Shown: positions 55,994 through 64,000 of the stretch, in pieces
Layout of the letters: every line of letters begins with the position of its first letter
How positions within the stretch are numbered: the first letter of the stretch is position 1
The notes under the pieces: model-generated
What the model was told of the DNA's origin: nothing
The model's database searches: none
What the model saw: the letters and a program-made list of their open reading frames with translations, nothing else
Position numbers and translations under genes: made by a program
DNA from: Prevotella herbatica
Lineage (GTDB): Bacteria; Bacteroidota; Bacteroidia; Bacteroidales; Bacteroidaceae
DNA: 64,000 bases
Assembly: GCF_017347605.1 (NCBI RefSeq)
Contig: NZ_AP024484.1
Span: forward strand, 2,494,501-2,558,500
Direction of reading: 5' to 3'

Positions 55994-56238
55994 TACCTAA
56001 AAAACATGATTTTCACGTTATTATAAATGATAAAGGAGTAAGAATAGCCCGTTGGTAGAATGAAAAAGGAAATCAATGTCGTTCAGGTTTTGTTTTTCAT
56101 TTCTTAGACTTGAAAGTAATACCACTGGGGGTAACCGCAGAACCTATTGGAATTGACCGTGAGAACTATTTTTTTTGCGAAACTATCAGGGGCTTATTCC
56201 GAATTACCTCACTTGGTATTCCAAAGGCAGCTCTACGA

Positions 56239-56445
56239 TCGTCGAAAACAAATAGTGGGTCTATCTCTCAAATCGAGGTTATATACGTACCAGTATACAA
56301 CTTGATTTATTTGAAACAGCAAATATTAAATTGGAAGTTCCATAAAGACTCAACCAAAAGAACTGTAAGCCAATAATTCCATTTGCTAAAGCAAATAAAA
56401 GAATAGAAACTGTTTTCTCTCAAATGTGCGACCGATTTATAATTA
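56239..56445 (+). mobile_element. IS982-type transposase remnant
   Basis: In one frame from about 56262: RGYIRTSIQLDLFETANIKL, EVP, a stop (TAA), then RLNQKNCKPIIPFAKANKRI and ETVFSQMCDRFII. This is the C-terminal half of IS982-family transposases (KGYIS..LQ.DLFE... and KRIETLFSQLCDQFMIRR). One in-frame stop and both ends lost; no terminal repeats seen. Confidence 0.72.
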
Positions 56446-56691
56446 TAAGTATTGTATTACTTGAAATGCGGTATGAATGAGTTTTTTTTGTATCTTTGCA
56501 CTGACTATTGACAATAGTGAATGTTACTTTGAATGATGTAGCCATATTCAGTACAGGTGCATCTTTCTTTTATTAATGGGATACTGGTTGGAAATTTTAT
56601 GGATATATCCAAGTATGTGTTTAGACAAATCCAATGTGATAAGGCAATGTTTTGCTGATAAGACAAGAAGTATAGGATACTACAATATAAT
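56446..56691 (+). promoter_or_regulatory. MATE gene leader with -7 box and palindrome
   Basis: TATCTTTG at 56491-56498 matches the -7 box. Six bases downstream is the perfect inverted repeat ACTATTG-A-CAATAGT (56504-56518), covering the probable start of transcription near 56505. This placement is typical for a repressor operator. The leader to the ATG is about 185 nt with no open frame of note. Confidence 0.55.
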
Positions 56692-58038
56692 ATGATTAAT
56701 AAACCTAAAGAACTCGGAACAGAAAGAGTAAGTCGGTTGCTGCTAAAGTATGCATTACCCTCAATAGTTGCATCTACAGTGATGTCGATATTTAATATCG
56801 TCGATAGTATATTCATTGGACATGGTGTGGGTACACTGGGTTTATCAGGATTGGCAGTCTTGCTTCCATTGATGAATATGATGGTGGCATTTTCAACACT
56901 TGTTGCCATAGGTGGTGCTAACTTAATGTCAATAAGACTGGGACAGAAAGATTATAAGAGTGCAAATATCATATTAGGCAACGTTGTTACTTTGAGCATC
57001 ATTTATGCCACAATACTCAACATTGTATGCTATACATTTCTTGATAAGATTCTTGTTTTTTCAGGAGCATCAGCAGTGACGCTTCCTTATGCACGCAGTT
57101 TTATGCAAGTGTTTCTTGCAGGTAATATTTTCACACAATTGTTTTTCAACCTCAACGCAATGCTGCGCTCTTCGGCTGCTCCACAAAAAGCAATGATTGC
57201 CACAATTGGCATGGTGTTGATCGTTGTTATATTAAATCCAATATTCATCTTTGGATTGAAGATGGGAATGCGTGGAAGTGCTTTGGCTACGGTCTTGTCA
57301 CAGGGAATCATGCTGTGTTATCAGCTACATCATTTTTATAATAAAAATAACTGTGTTTATTTTCAGAAGGGCATATTCAGATTGCGATGGAATATTATTT
57401 CAAAGATGATGTCGATAGGCCTTTCTCCTTTCTTTATGAATCTGACAGCATGCATGGTTGTTATTATTATCACAAATAGTCTGACTCGATATGGAGGTGA
57501 TGTCTCTGTCGGAGCTTATGGAATAATTAATCGTTTCTTATTCTTCTTTGTAATGATTGTCATTGGACTTATGCAAGGTATGCAGCCTATTGTAGGTTAT
57601 AATTATGGTGCAAAATTATACAACCGAGCTTTTAAGGCGTTGAAACTTTCCATTTCGTTCGCCACATTGATATCAGTTATAGGGTTCTTACTAGGAGAAT
57701 TTTTCCCACACATGATTACTTCTCTGTTTACCACTGACAAGCAACTTACAGAGATTGCTGCGTCGGGTATGAGAATAATGATGATGGCTGTGCCTCTACT
57801 CGGTACTCAGGTTATTTCAACAGGTTTCTTTCAGAGTATCGGGTATGTAAAAACAGCCATATTCTTATCGTTGCTTAGGCAATTAATCCTTATCATACCA
57901 GCATTGCTTGTGTTCCCATTATTCTTTGGACTTAATGGAATTTGGATGAGCATACCGGTAAGTGATACGCTGGCTACAATTATATCTGTCACTATATTGA
58001 TATATAATTACAGGCAACTCAAAAAACTAGCTAATTGA
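56692..58038 (+). CDS. MATE family efflux transporter
   Basis: Multidrug and toxin extrusion transporter of 448 residues with twelve predicted transmembrane helices in two bundles: VSRLLLKYALPSIVASTVMS, IVDSIFIGHGVG, and IGLMQGMQPIVGYNYGAKLY in the second half. It exports cationic drugs or metabolites using Na+ or H+. Single gene with its own leader and terminator. Confidence 0.92.
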   Translation: MINKPKELGTERVSRLLLKYALPSIVASTVMSIFNIVDSIFIGHGVGTLGLSGLAVLLPLMNMMVAFSTLVAIGGANLMSIRLGQKDYKSANIILGNVVTLSIIYATILNIVCYTFLDKILVFSGASAVTLPYARSFMQVFLAGNIFTQLFFNLNAMLRSSAAPQKAMIATIGMVLIVVILNPIFIFGLKMGMRGSALATVLSQGIMLCYQLHHFYNKNNCVYFQKGIFRLRWNIISKMMSIGLSPFFMNLTACMVVIIITNSLTRYGGDVSVGAYGIINRFLFFFVMIVIGLMQGMQPIVGYNYGAKLYNRAFKALKLSISFATLISVIGFLLGEFFPHMITSLFTTDKQLTEIAASGMRIMMMAVPLLGTQVISTGFFQSIGYVKTAIFLSLLRQLILIIPALLVFPLFFGLNGIWMSIPVSDTLATIISVTILIYNYRQLKKLAN

Positions 58039-58042
58039 TATG

Positions 58043-58069
58043 ATGGGCGCACTCAAATAGTACGCCCAT
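58043..58069 (+). terminator. Hairpin after the MATE gene
   Basis: ATGGGCG-C-ACT, loop CAAAT, AGT-A-CGCCCAT: a 10-bp stem with one internal mismatch, five bases after the stop, followed by ATCGTTTAT. Confidence 0.6.
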
Positions 58070-58102
58070 ATCGTTTATATTTAATGAAATAAAGAATTGA
58101 GA

Positions 58103-58132
58103 TTGTGATAAGCTAAAATTTCTGTATATTTG
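58103..58132 (+). promoter_or_regulatory. Promoter of the SDR gene
   Basis: TTG at 58103-58105 and TATATTTG at 58125-58132 with 19 nt between. Leader about 67 nt. Confidence 0.65.
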
Positions 58133-58205
58133 CATGAGCATAGACAACAGTATTTTTATTATTGCATGTTTGCATATCATAAATTAATAATATAGAAATA
58201 ATAAT

Positions 58206-58985
58206 ATGAAAAAGATTGCATTGATAACAGGAGCTACGAGTGGCATTGGTGAAGCATGTGCCCTTCGTTTCTCTAAAGGAGGATACGACTTGATACTTAC
58301 AGGTCGTAATCAGAGCAAATTAGATTTATTGCAGAGTCGTCTTAATGCCGACGGTACCGATGTGAAGTTACTTAATTTTGATGTTCGTGACCGTAACGCA
58401 GCAACAGAGGCTGTAAATTCACTTGCAGGTAAATGGTGTGATATAGACGTACTCATTAATAATGCTGGACTAGCATTAGGTTTGGAAAAGGAATACGAGC
58501 TTGACCCAGAGAAATGGGAGACGATGATAGATACTAACATCAAGGGCATGCTTACAATGACTCACCTTGTCGTTCCGCACATGGTAGAGCGCAATCGTGG
58601 TCATGTCATCAATATGGGCAGTCTTGCCGGTGAAGCAGCTTATCCGGGCGGTAATGTATATTGCGCTACCAAGTCAGCCGTTAAAGCCATCAGCGATGGT
58701 CTTCGTATAGACTTAGCTGACACATGTATAAGAGTTACCAATATCAAACCAGGATTGGTAGAGACAAACTTCAGCGTTACCAGATTTTATGGTGACAAAT
58801 GCAAAGCTGATAATGTATATAATGGTATTCATCCGCTTAGTGGTGAAGATATTGCCGATGTTGCTTTCTATGCAGCGAGTGCACCAGAGCATGTACAAAT
58901 AGCAGAAGTCCTTGTTCTTGCTACACATCAGGCTAATAGCTATGTGGTTAGTAAAGATTCTAACAGAAAAGAAACTTTGAGCTAG
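58206..58985 (+). CDS. SDR family NAD(P)-dependent oxidoreductase
   Basis: 259 residues, classical short-chain dehydrogenase: TGATSGIGEAC (8-18), NNAGLALG, catalytic Ser in MGSLAGEAAYPG and Tyr/Lys in YCATKSA, then KPGLVETNFS. Closest in pattern to the YdfG group (3-hydroxy acid or serine dehydrogenases). Function cannot be narrowed further. Confidence 0.87.
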   Translation: MKKIALITGATSGIGEACALRFSKGGYDLILTGRNQSKLDLLQSRLNADGTDVKLLNFDVRDRNAATEAVNSLAGKWCDIDVLINNAGLALGLEKEYELDPEKWETMIDTNIKGMLTMTHLVVPHMVERNRGHVINMGSLAGEAAYPGGNVYCATKSAVKAISDGLRIDLADTCIRVTNIKPGLVETNFSVTRFYGDKCKADNVYNGIHPLSGEDIADVAFYAASAPEHVQIAEVLVLATHQANSYVVSKDSNRKETLS

Positions 58986-58990
58986 AATAA

Positions 58991-59629
58991 TCATATTGAA
59001 CTGTTCGGCATTTCCGAATAGTTCAATATATCAAAAGGCTTTTCAAGTTCATATTTACACGGTATGTCCTTTTTGCCATTGCTCCAAGTAGCTAAAGCAA
59101 AGTCAACATGAGAGTTGATGGCGCATTGACTATCATAAGCAGAATCTCCTATGTACAAAGTGTCAGCTGGTGTAGCTCCAGTTCTATCTAAGTATGCAAG
59201 TATTGGGTCTGCCGACGGTTTAGGATTGACAGTATCTGTAACACAAATGGCAACATCAAATAGATGAAAAATCTGGCATAAAGCATCATCATTGTTTAAC
59301 TCATCATGTGTTCGTGAAGTTATCAATCCTAAACTATGATTTGTTTGTTTAAGCACTTGGACTACTTTGTCAATCCCATCAAACAAGGTTATTTCGTTTC
59401 TATGCTCCTGAAAATGTTTGCTCCACAAATCAAAAGCTTCTTCCGAATTTTTTGCTCCTAGTTTCTCCATGGTTGTTACACCTGGAATGCCTAGAACGAA
59501 ATTTAACTCGTCTTTCTCAAAATGTTTACCAAAAAGTTCTTCAATGGTTTGTTGCCATGTATTTATTACAGCACTTTCATTGTCGACCAATGTGCCGTCA
59601 ATATCAAATAATATATGTTTATATTTCAT
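58991..59629 (-). CDS. HAD family phosphatase (phosphoglycolate phosphatase-like)
   Basis: 212 residues. HAD motif I FDIDGTLVDNES with nucleophile Asp, motif II LITSRT, motif III with Lys in NPKPSADP, motif IV YIGDSAYD. The alpha-helical cap between motifs I and II is typical of Gph/PGMB-type enzymes. It converges on the SDR gene with five bases between. Its last 11 codons lie in a long inverted repeat. Confidence 0.88.
   Translation of the reverse strand: MKYKHILFDIDGTLVDNESAVINTWQQTIEELFGKHFEKDELNFVLGIPGVTTMEKLGAKNSEEAFDLWSKHFQEHRNEITLFDGIDKVVQVLKQTNHSLGLITSRTHDELNNDDALCQIFHLFDVAICVTDTVNPKPSADPILAYLDRTGATPADTLYIGDSAYDSQCAINSHVDFALATWSNGKKDIPCKYELEKPFDILNYSEMPNSSI
58993..59029. terminator. 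Bidirectional terminator inside the HAD gene end
   Basis: 16-bp stem (58993-59008 with 59014-59029, one G-T pair), loop of five bases. It lies between the stops of the convergent SDR and HAD genes but mostly within the coding end of the HAD gene. Confidence 0.75.
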
Positions 59630-59740
59630 ATTTTCTTGTTCTTGATTTCATATACAATAGCTGTATATTTGTTTTCAACAATCGTATATATAAACTCTTG
59701 TATATAGTTTCCTTTAACGCCAACTTCGTTTGTAATAGCG

Positions 59741-59772
59741 CAAAGATAGTGCTTTTTATAAAATAGGCTCAA
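59741..59772 (-). promoter_or_regulatory. Promoter of the HAD gene
   Basis: Minus strand TTG (plus-strand CAA 59770-59772) and TATCTTTG (plus-strand CAAAGATA 59741-59748), 21 nt apart; leader about 105 nt. Confidence 0.6.
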
Positions 59773-60059
59773 TAATTATTGTAAAAAGTTACTTATAAAA
59801 CTATGAAAAGCATTTTTTTTATTATATTTGCAAATGAATTAACATCTAACTTGTTACGAGAACAATAACCACAATAAGGTTTATTCAGTTATTAAAACAT
59901 ATTGATGGCGAGAGTTAACCTCTTGTTTTATCATGAAACCACATAAGAACTATATTAGAAAGTTTTAATTTCACTTTAAGTTCTTTTAATCGATAGTTAT
60001 GACTGAATAGTTTAAATATAAGTAATTTTGCAACATAATTTATTTATTTCGCTAAAAAT
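59773..60059. other. Upstream region of the RND efflux genes
   Basis: Contains two possible plus-strand -7 boxes, TATATTTG at 59823-59830 and TAATTTTG at 60023-60030, neither with TTG at the right distance. No regulator gene or clear operator is present. Confidence 0.4.
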
Positions 60060-61139
60060 ATGAATAAACAAATACTTATGCTTGCCGTTGGTATGGCACT
60101 GATGACAATAAGTTGTAAATCAACAAAAGAAAAGGATGTATCTGCAGTTTATTCAGTTACGACTCCAGAGGTAACAAATACGTCAGTCTCAAAAGACTAT
60201 GTAGCAAATATACAGTCTCAGAAAAGCATTGAGATAAGAGCTCAACAAGGTGGTATATTACGTGATATATATGTTGATGAAGGTCAGATGGTGAGAGCCG
60301 GTCAGCCTTTGTTTCGTATTGCTTTAGTTGGCGCACAGCAAGAAGTGGAAAAGTCAAAGGCCGAAGCTGAACAGGCTCGCATAGACTTGCAGAACACTTC
60401 TACTTTGGCGGCTAATAATATCGTGTCGAAGAATGCACGTAAGATGGCACGTGCAAAGTTGAATTCTGCTATGGCAGATTATCGTCTTGCCACTGAGCGT
60501 AAGCAGTTGTCACTTATTACAGCACCTTTTACTGGTATAATAGGTAGAATACCTAATAAAAGAGGTAGTTTACTTCAAGATGGTGACTTGATTTCAACTC
60601 TTTCTGATAACACGAATATATATGCTTATTTTAATGTTTCAGAACCTGAATATCTTGATTACCAACAGCATGCTGCAGAAAGAAACAAACTTCCATTAAC
60701 CCTTATTCTAGCAAACGGAACAACTTTCCCAGTAAAAGGACATTTCCAAAATGTAGAAGGTGAGTTTGACAATGGAACTGGTAATATTGCTTTCCGTGCA
60801 AAGTTTGCCAATGTAAATCGTATTCTTAGAAATGGTGAAACAGGAACTGTAAGAATGAATATTCCTGCAAGGAACGTAATGATAATTCCTCAGCAGTCAA
60901 CCTATGAAATACAAGATAAGAAATATGTATTTGTCGTTGATGCTCGTGGTTATGTTCATGCGCGTCCTATAAAGATAGCTTTTGAAAAGCAGAATGTGTA
61001 TATAGTAACGGGAGGCTTGTCAATTAATGACAAGATTCTGGTAGACGGTATACAAAAGGTGAATGATGGTGATCGCATATCAATACGTTATAAGAGCCCG
61101 GCTGAAGTAATGCAGTCTATCAAATTAAATGCTAACTAA
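60060..61139 (+). CDS. RND efflux periplasmic adaptor (AcrA/MexE-type)
   Basis: Membrane fusion protein of 359 residues with a lipoprotein signal (MTISCKS, Cys19). Lipoyl half-motifs IEIRAQQGGILRDIYVDEGQ and ITAPFTGIIGRI flank a short alpha-hairpin (EVEKSKAEAEQARIDLQNTS); beta-barrel and membrane-proximal domains follow. It links the inner-membrane pump to an outer-membrane channel. The permease gene follows two bases later. Confidence 0.92.
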   Translation: MNKQILMLAVGMALMTISCKSTKEKDVSAVYSVTTPEVTNTSVSKDYVANIQSQKSIEIRAQQGGILRDIYVDEGQMVRAGQPLFRIALVGAQQEVEKSKAEAEQARIDLQNTSTLAANNIVSKNARKMARAKLNSAMADYRLATERKQLSLITAPFTGIIGRIPNKRGSLLQDGDLISTLSDNTNIYAYFNVSEPEYLDYQQHAAERNKLPLTLILANGTTFPVKGHFQNVEGEFDNGTGNIAFRAKFANVNRILRNGETGTVRMNIPARNVMIIPQQSTYEIQDKKYVFVVDARGYVHARPIKIAFEKQNVYIVTGGLSINDKILVDGIQKVNDGDRISIRYKSPAEVMQSIKLNAN

Positions 61140-61141
61140 TT

Positions 61142-64000
61142 ATGTTCAAGAAGTTTATTCGTAGACCGGTTCTTGCAATCGTCGTTTCTCTTGTCATTGT
61201 GTTTATAGGTGTGTTGTCATTGATCAACTTGCCTATTACTCAATATCCTTCTATCTCACCTCCAAAGGTTAATGTTGTCGCTGATTATCCTGGAGCCAAC
61301 AATGAATTGCTGATTAAATCGGTTGTAATTCCTTTGGAGCAGGTCCTTAATGGTGTTCCTGGCATGAAATATATTGAGTCTGATGCCGGTAATGATGGTG
61401 AGGGTGAAATTAATGTAGTGTTCAAATTGGGAACCGATCCTAATGTTGACGCTATTAATGTACAAAACAGAGTGTCGGCGGCTATTAATAAATTGCCGCC
61501 AGCAGTTGTGCGTGAAGGTGTTAAGATTTCTCGTGAGGAACCTAACATTCTGATGTATATAAATCTATACAGTAATGATCCTAAAGCAGACCAGAAATTC
61601 CTTTTCAACTATGCTGATATAAACATTTCTCCGGAATTACAGCGTGTTGATGGAATGGGCGACTTGGATATTCTTGGTACACGTAACTATGCGATGCGCG
61701 TATGGTTGAAACCAGATAAACTCACCGCCTATAACTTGTCCGCGGACGACGTGAATCAGGCTTTGGAAGATCAGAGCATTGAGGCTTCACCAGGTAAACT
61801 TGGTGAAAGTTCGGGTAAGCGACCTGAGAGTTTTGAGTATGTGTTGAAATATCCAGGACGATATACGACTCCAGAAGAGTATGGAAACATCATCTTGAAG
61901 TCAAATCCTAATGGTCAGTTTGTACGTCTAAAAGATGTTGCTACAATAGATTTCGGTACAGAGATGTATGATATTTATTCTACTCTTAACGGACATCCAT
62001 CGGCAGCCATAACATTGAAACAAGCTTACGGGTCGAATGCACGTGATGTAATACAGAACGTGAAGAAGACGATGGCTAAACTACAGAAAGACATGCCTAA
62101 GGGTATGCACTATGAGTTAAGTTATGATATTAGTAGATTCCTGGATGCATCTATAGATAAAGTTATTCATACACTTTTTGAGGCATTCATACTTGTAGCT
62201 ATTGTTGTGTTCATATTTCTTGGTGACTGGCGCTCGTCAATCATTCCTTGTATGGCTGTGCCAGTATCGTTGATAGGAAGTTTCGCGGTGATGTCGGCAT
62301 TTGGCATAACGCTGAATATGATATCCCTCTTTGCCCTTGTCATGGCGATAGGTATAGTGGTGGATGACGCCATAGTTGTGATTGAGGCTGTCAACGTAAA
62401 GATAGCCACGGAACATCTCTCACCTTTGGAAGCCACGCAGGAAGCGATGAAGGAAATCAGTGGTGCTATCGTTGCGATAACGCTTGTAATGGCATCGGTA
62501 TTTATTCCTGTTGCCTTTATGGGAGGACCTGAAGGTATGTTCTATCGTCAGTTCTCTATCACAATGGCATCAAGTATTATCCTTTCTGGATTTGTTGCAT
62601 TGACACTTACTCCTGCACTTTGCGCACTTATTTTGACTAGAGAACAGGAGCAAAATATTAGAAAGTCATGGCTTCATAAACTTCTTGATAAGTTTAATAC
62701 TGGATTTGACAAAGGTGTGATAGGGTATAATAAGGTGTTGCAGCGTACTGTTTCCAACAAATTTGTCACATTACCGTTACTTTTGTTATTCTGTGCAATA
62801 GCTTTTTTTGTAAATAATTCTCTTCCATCAGGTTTTATTCCAGAAGAGGATCAAGGTATGGTATATGCTGTGATTGAGACGCCGCCGGGTTCAACAATTG
62901 AGCGAACGAACAAGGTTGCACATCAGTTATTAAATATAGTTGAGAAAGAAGAGGGTGTTCAGAGTGTTTCTTCTCTTGCAGGTTATGAAATACTATCAGA
63001 GGGAACAAGTGCCAATTCTGGTTCTTGTCTGATAAACCTGAAGTCATGGAAGGACCGTAAGCATACCGCAAAGGAGATCATTGCTGATCTTGAAAAGAAA
63101 TGCGTTGCTATAACGGGAGCTCATATAGAGTTCTTCCAACCGCCTTCTATACCAGGTTATGGTGCTGCGTCTGGATTTGAACTTCGATTGCTTGACAAGA
63201 CGGGTAATAACGACTATCACCAGATGGAAAAGGTGAGTAAGGACTTTGTTAAGGAACTTAATAAGCGACCTGAGATTGGTTCTGCTTTCACGTTCTATTC
63301 AGCAAGTTACCCACAATATATGCTGCGCATTAATAATGATATTGCAGAGCAGAAAGGCGTTTCTATAGGTTCGGCTATGGACAACATGTCTACGATGATT
63401 GGTTCCGATTATGAGACTGGATTCATACGTTTTGGAAAGCCATACAAAGTAATCGTTCAGGCTAGTCCAGAGTATCGTGCTTATCCACAGAACCTCATGG
63501 GATTGACGGTGAAGAACAATCAGGGTGAGATGGTGCCTTATGCTGACTTCATGCAGCTGCAAAAGGTTTATGGTATGAGTGAAATTACACGTCATAATCT
63601 TTATAACTCTGCAGAGGTTACTGGTGCACCAGCATCTGGATGTAGTAGTGGTCAGGCAATTAAGGCAATAGAAGAGGTAGCTGCAAAGAAATTGCCTCAC
63701 GGATTTGATTATGACTGGGCTGGTATTTCAAAAGACGAAGTAGATCAAGGTAATCAGGCAATACTGATATTCGTTATCTGTCTGGTCTTCGTATATCTTA
63801 TCCTGTCGGCACAGTATGAGAACTTCATACTTCCGTTGCCTATCATAACATGTCTGCCAGCCGGAATATGCGGTGCATTCATATTTCTAAAACTTTTGGG
63901 GTTGGAGAATAATATCTATGCACAGGTGGCGATGGTGATGCTGATAGGACTGCTGGGAAAGAACGCGGTGCTGATGGTGGAATATTCCGTCCAACGCAGA
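61142..64000 (+). CDS. RND efflux permease (AcrB/HAE1 family), 3' end missing
   Basis: 953 residues are visible and the frame is open to the right edge; AcrB homologues have about 1050, so roughly 100 are missing. It starts MFKKFIRRPVLAIVVSLVIV and has the porter-domain motif DYPGANNELLIKSVVIPLEQ, the helix-4 proton-relay motif GIVVDDAIVVIEAV with two Asp, FIPVAFMGGPEGMFYRQF, and near the end GLLGKNAVLMVEYSVQ. The TolC-like channel gene presumably follows outside the window. Confidence 0.94.
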   Translation, partial: MFKKFIRRPVLAIVVSLVIVFIGVLSLINLPITQYPSISPPKVNVVADYPGANNELLIKSVVIPLEQVLNGVPGMKYIESDAGNDGEGEINVVFKLGTDPNVDAINVQNRVSAAINKLPPAVVREGVKISREEPNILMYINLYSNDPKADQKFLFNYADINISPELQRVDGMGDLDILGTRNYAMRVWLKPDKLTAYNLSADDVNQALEDQSIEASPGKLGESSGKRPESFEYVLKYPGRYTTPEEYGNIILKSNPNGQFVRLKDVATIDFGTEMYDIYSTLNGHPSAAITLKQAYGSNARDVIQNVKKTMAKLQKDMPKGMHYELSYDISRFLDASIDKVIHTLFEAFILVAIVVFIFLGDWRSSIIPCMAVPVSLIGSFAVMSAFGITLNMISLFALVMAIGIVVDDAIVVIEAVNVKIATEHLSPLEATQEAMKEISGAIVAITLVMASVFIPVAFMGGPEGMFYRQFSITMASSIILSGFVALTLTPALCALILTREQEQNIRKSWLHKLLDKFNTGFDKGVIGYNKVLQRTVSNKFVTLPLLLLFCAIAFFVNNSLPSGFIPEEDQGMVYAVIETPPGSTIERTNKVAHQLLNIVEKEEGVQSVSSLAGYEILSEGTSANSGSCLINLKSWKDRKHTAKEIIADLEKKCVAITGAHIEFFQPPSIPGYGAASGFELRLLDKTGNNDYHQMEKVSKDFVKELNKRPEIGSAFTFYSASYPQYMLRINNDIAEQKGVSIGSAMDNMSTMIGSDYETGFIRFGKPYKVIVQASPEYRAYPQNLMGLTVKNNQGEMVPYADFMQLQKVYGMSEITRHNLYNSAEVTGAPASGCSSGQAIKAIEEVAAKKLPHGFDYDWAGISKDEVDQGNQAILIFVICLVFVYLILSAQYENFILPLPIITCLPAGICGAFIFLKLLGLENNIYAQVAMVMLIGLLGKNAVLMVEYSVQRR

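Noticed and set aside
56110..56376. 88-residue plus-strand frame as a gene
   Set aside because: The IS982 transposase similarity is in a different frame across the same bases; this frame has no family resemblance.

Overview
The window is AT-rich bacterial DNA that reads as a Bacteroidales genome, most likely Prevotella or a close relative. The evidence is: promoters of the Bacteroidetes type (a -7 box TAnnTTTG, often with TTG about 20 nt upstream); almost no Shine-Dalgarno sequences; two type IX secretion genes (porQ, and a porE-like OmpA lipoprotein); the gene order ispH / cmk-porQ; and several families typical of Bacteroidetes. No rRNA, tRNA or CRISPR array was recognised by eye.

Layout. 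1-15.9 kb is housekeeping: an alpha-2-macroglobulin-like protein cut by the left edge, a DUF1573 protein, ispH, cmk-porQ, a polyprenyl diphosphate synthase, a TatD nuclease, an Lrp-type regulator, rsmF-like and folA, a DUF6249-like membrane protein, and an ECF sigma factor with a small membrane partner. A perfect 18-bp terminator at 15.8 kb closes this part.

16.2-37.6 kb is one long plus-strand operon of about 22 tightly packed genes, many overlapping by 1-38 bases, behind a single recognisable promoter. It encodes an aryl-polyene/flexirubin-like lipid pathway. The parts are three complete ketosynthases, two truncated ketosynthase-like subunits, two acyl carrier proteins, a ketoreductase, two hotdog dehydratases, a thioesterase, an O-methyltransferase, a PaaK-type ligase, three acyltransferase units (one fused to an MMPL exporter), a glycosyltransferase, a LolA-like carrier, a small four-helix transporter, a secreted esterase and two tandem phytoene-desaturase-like flavoenzymes. 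The inferred flow is: an activated starter is loaded on an ACP, extended and dehydrated to a polyene, methylated and desaturated, joined to a lipid, and moved to the outer membrane. No ammonia-lyase and no DarA/DarB resorcinol-forming genes are present, so neither starter nor product is explained by a textbook flexirubin cluster.

37.6-49.3 kb returns to core functions: a porE-like gene, topB, cdd, the lutABC lactate-oxidation operon followed directly by a small exported protein of unknown function, enolase, flavodoxin and a cupin. A tandem duplication has left a second promoter and a cupin fragment beside the flavodoxin gene.

49.3-56.5 kb is the accessory region. It holds a broken DUF488 gene, a 130-bp inverted-repeat pair around a small plug-like exported protein, a 22-bp-period repeat array, a 42-residue gene, a small lipoprotein, a glycine-rich membrane protein, a LuxR-type regulator, two transposase tails fused head to head, a PepSY reductase-like protein, a broken cbiK with an intact promoter, and an IS982-like remnant.

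56.5-64 kb carries a MATE exporter with a palindromic operator candidate, an SDR oxidoreductase, a HAD phosphatase whose last codons form a bidirectional terminator, and an RND efflux pair whose permease runs off the right edge.
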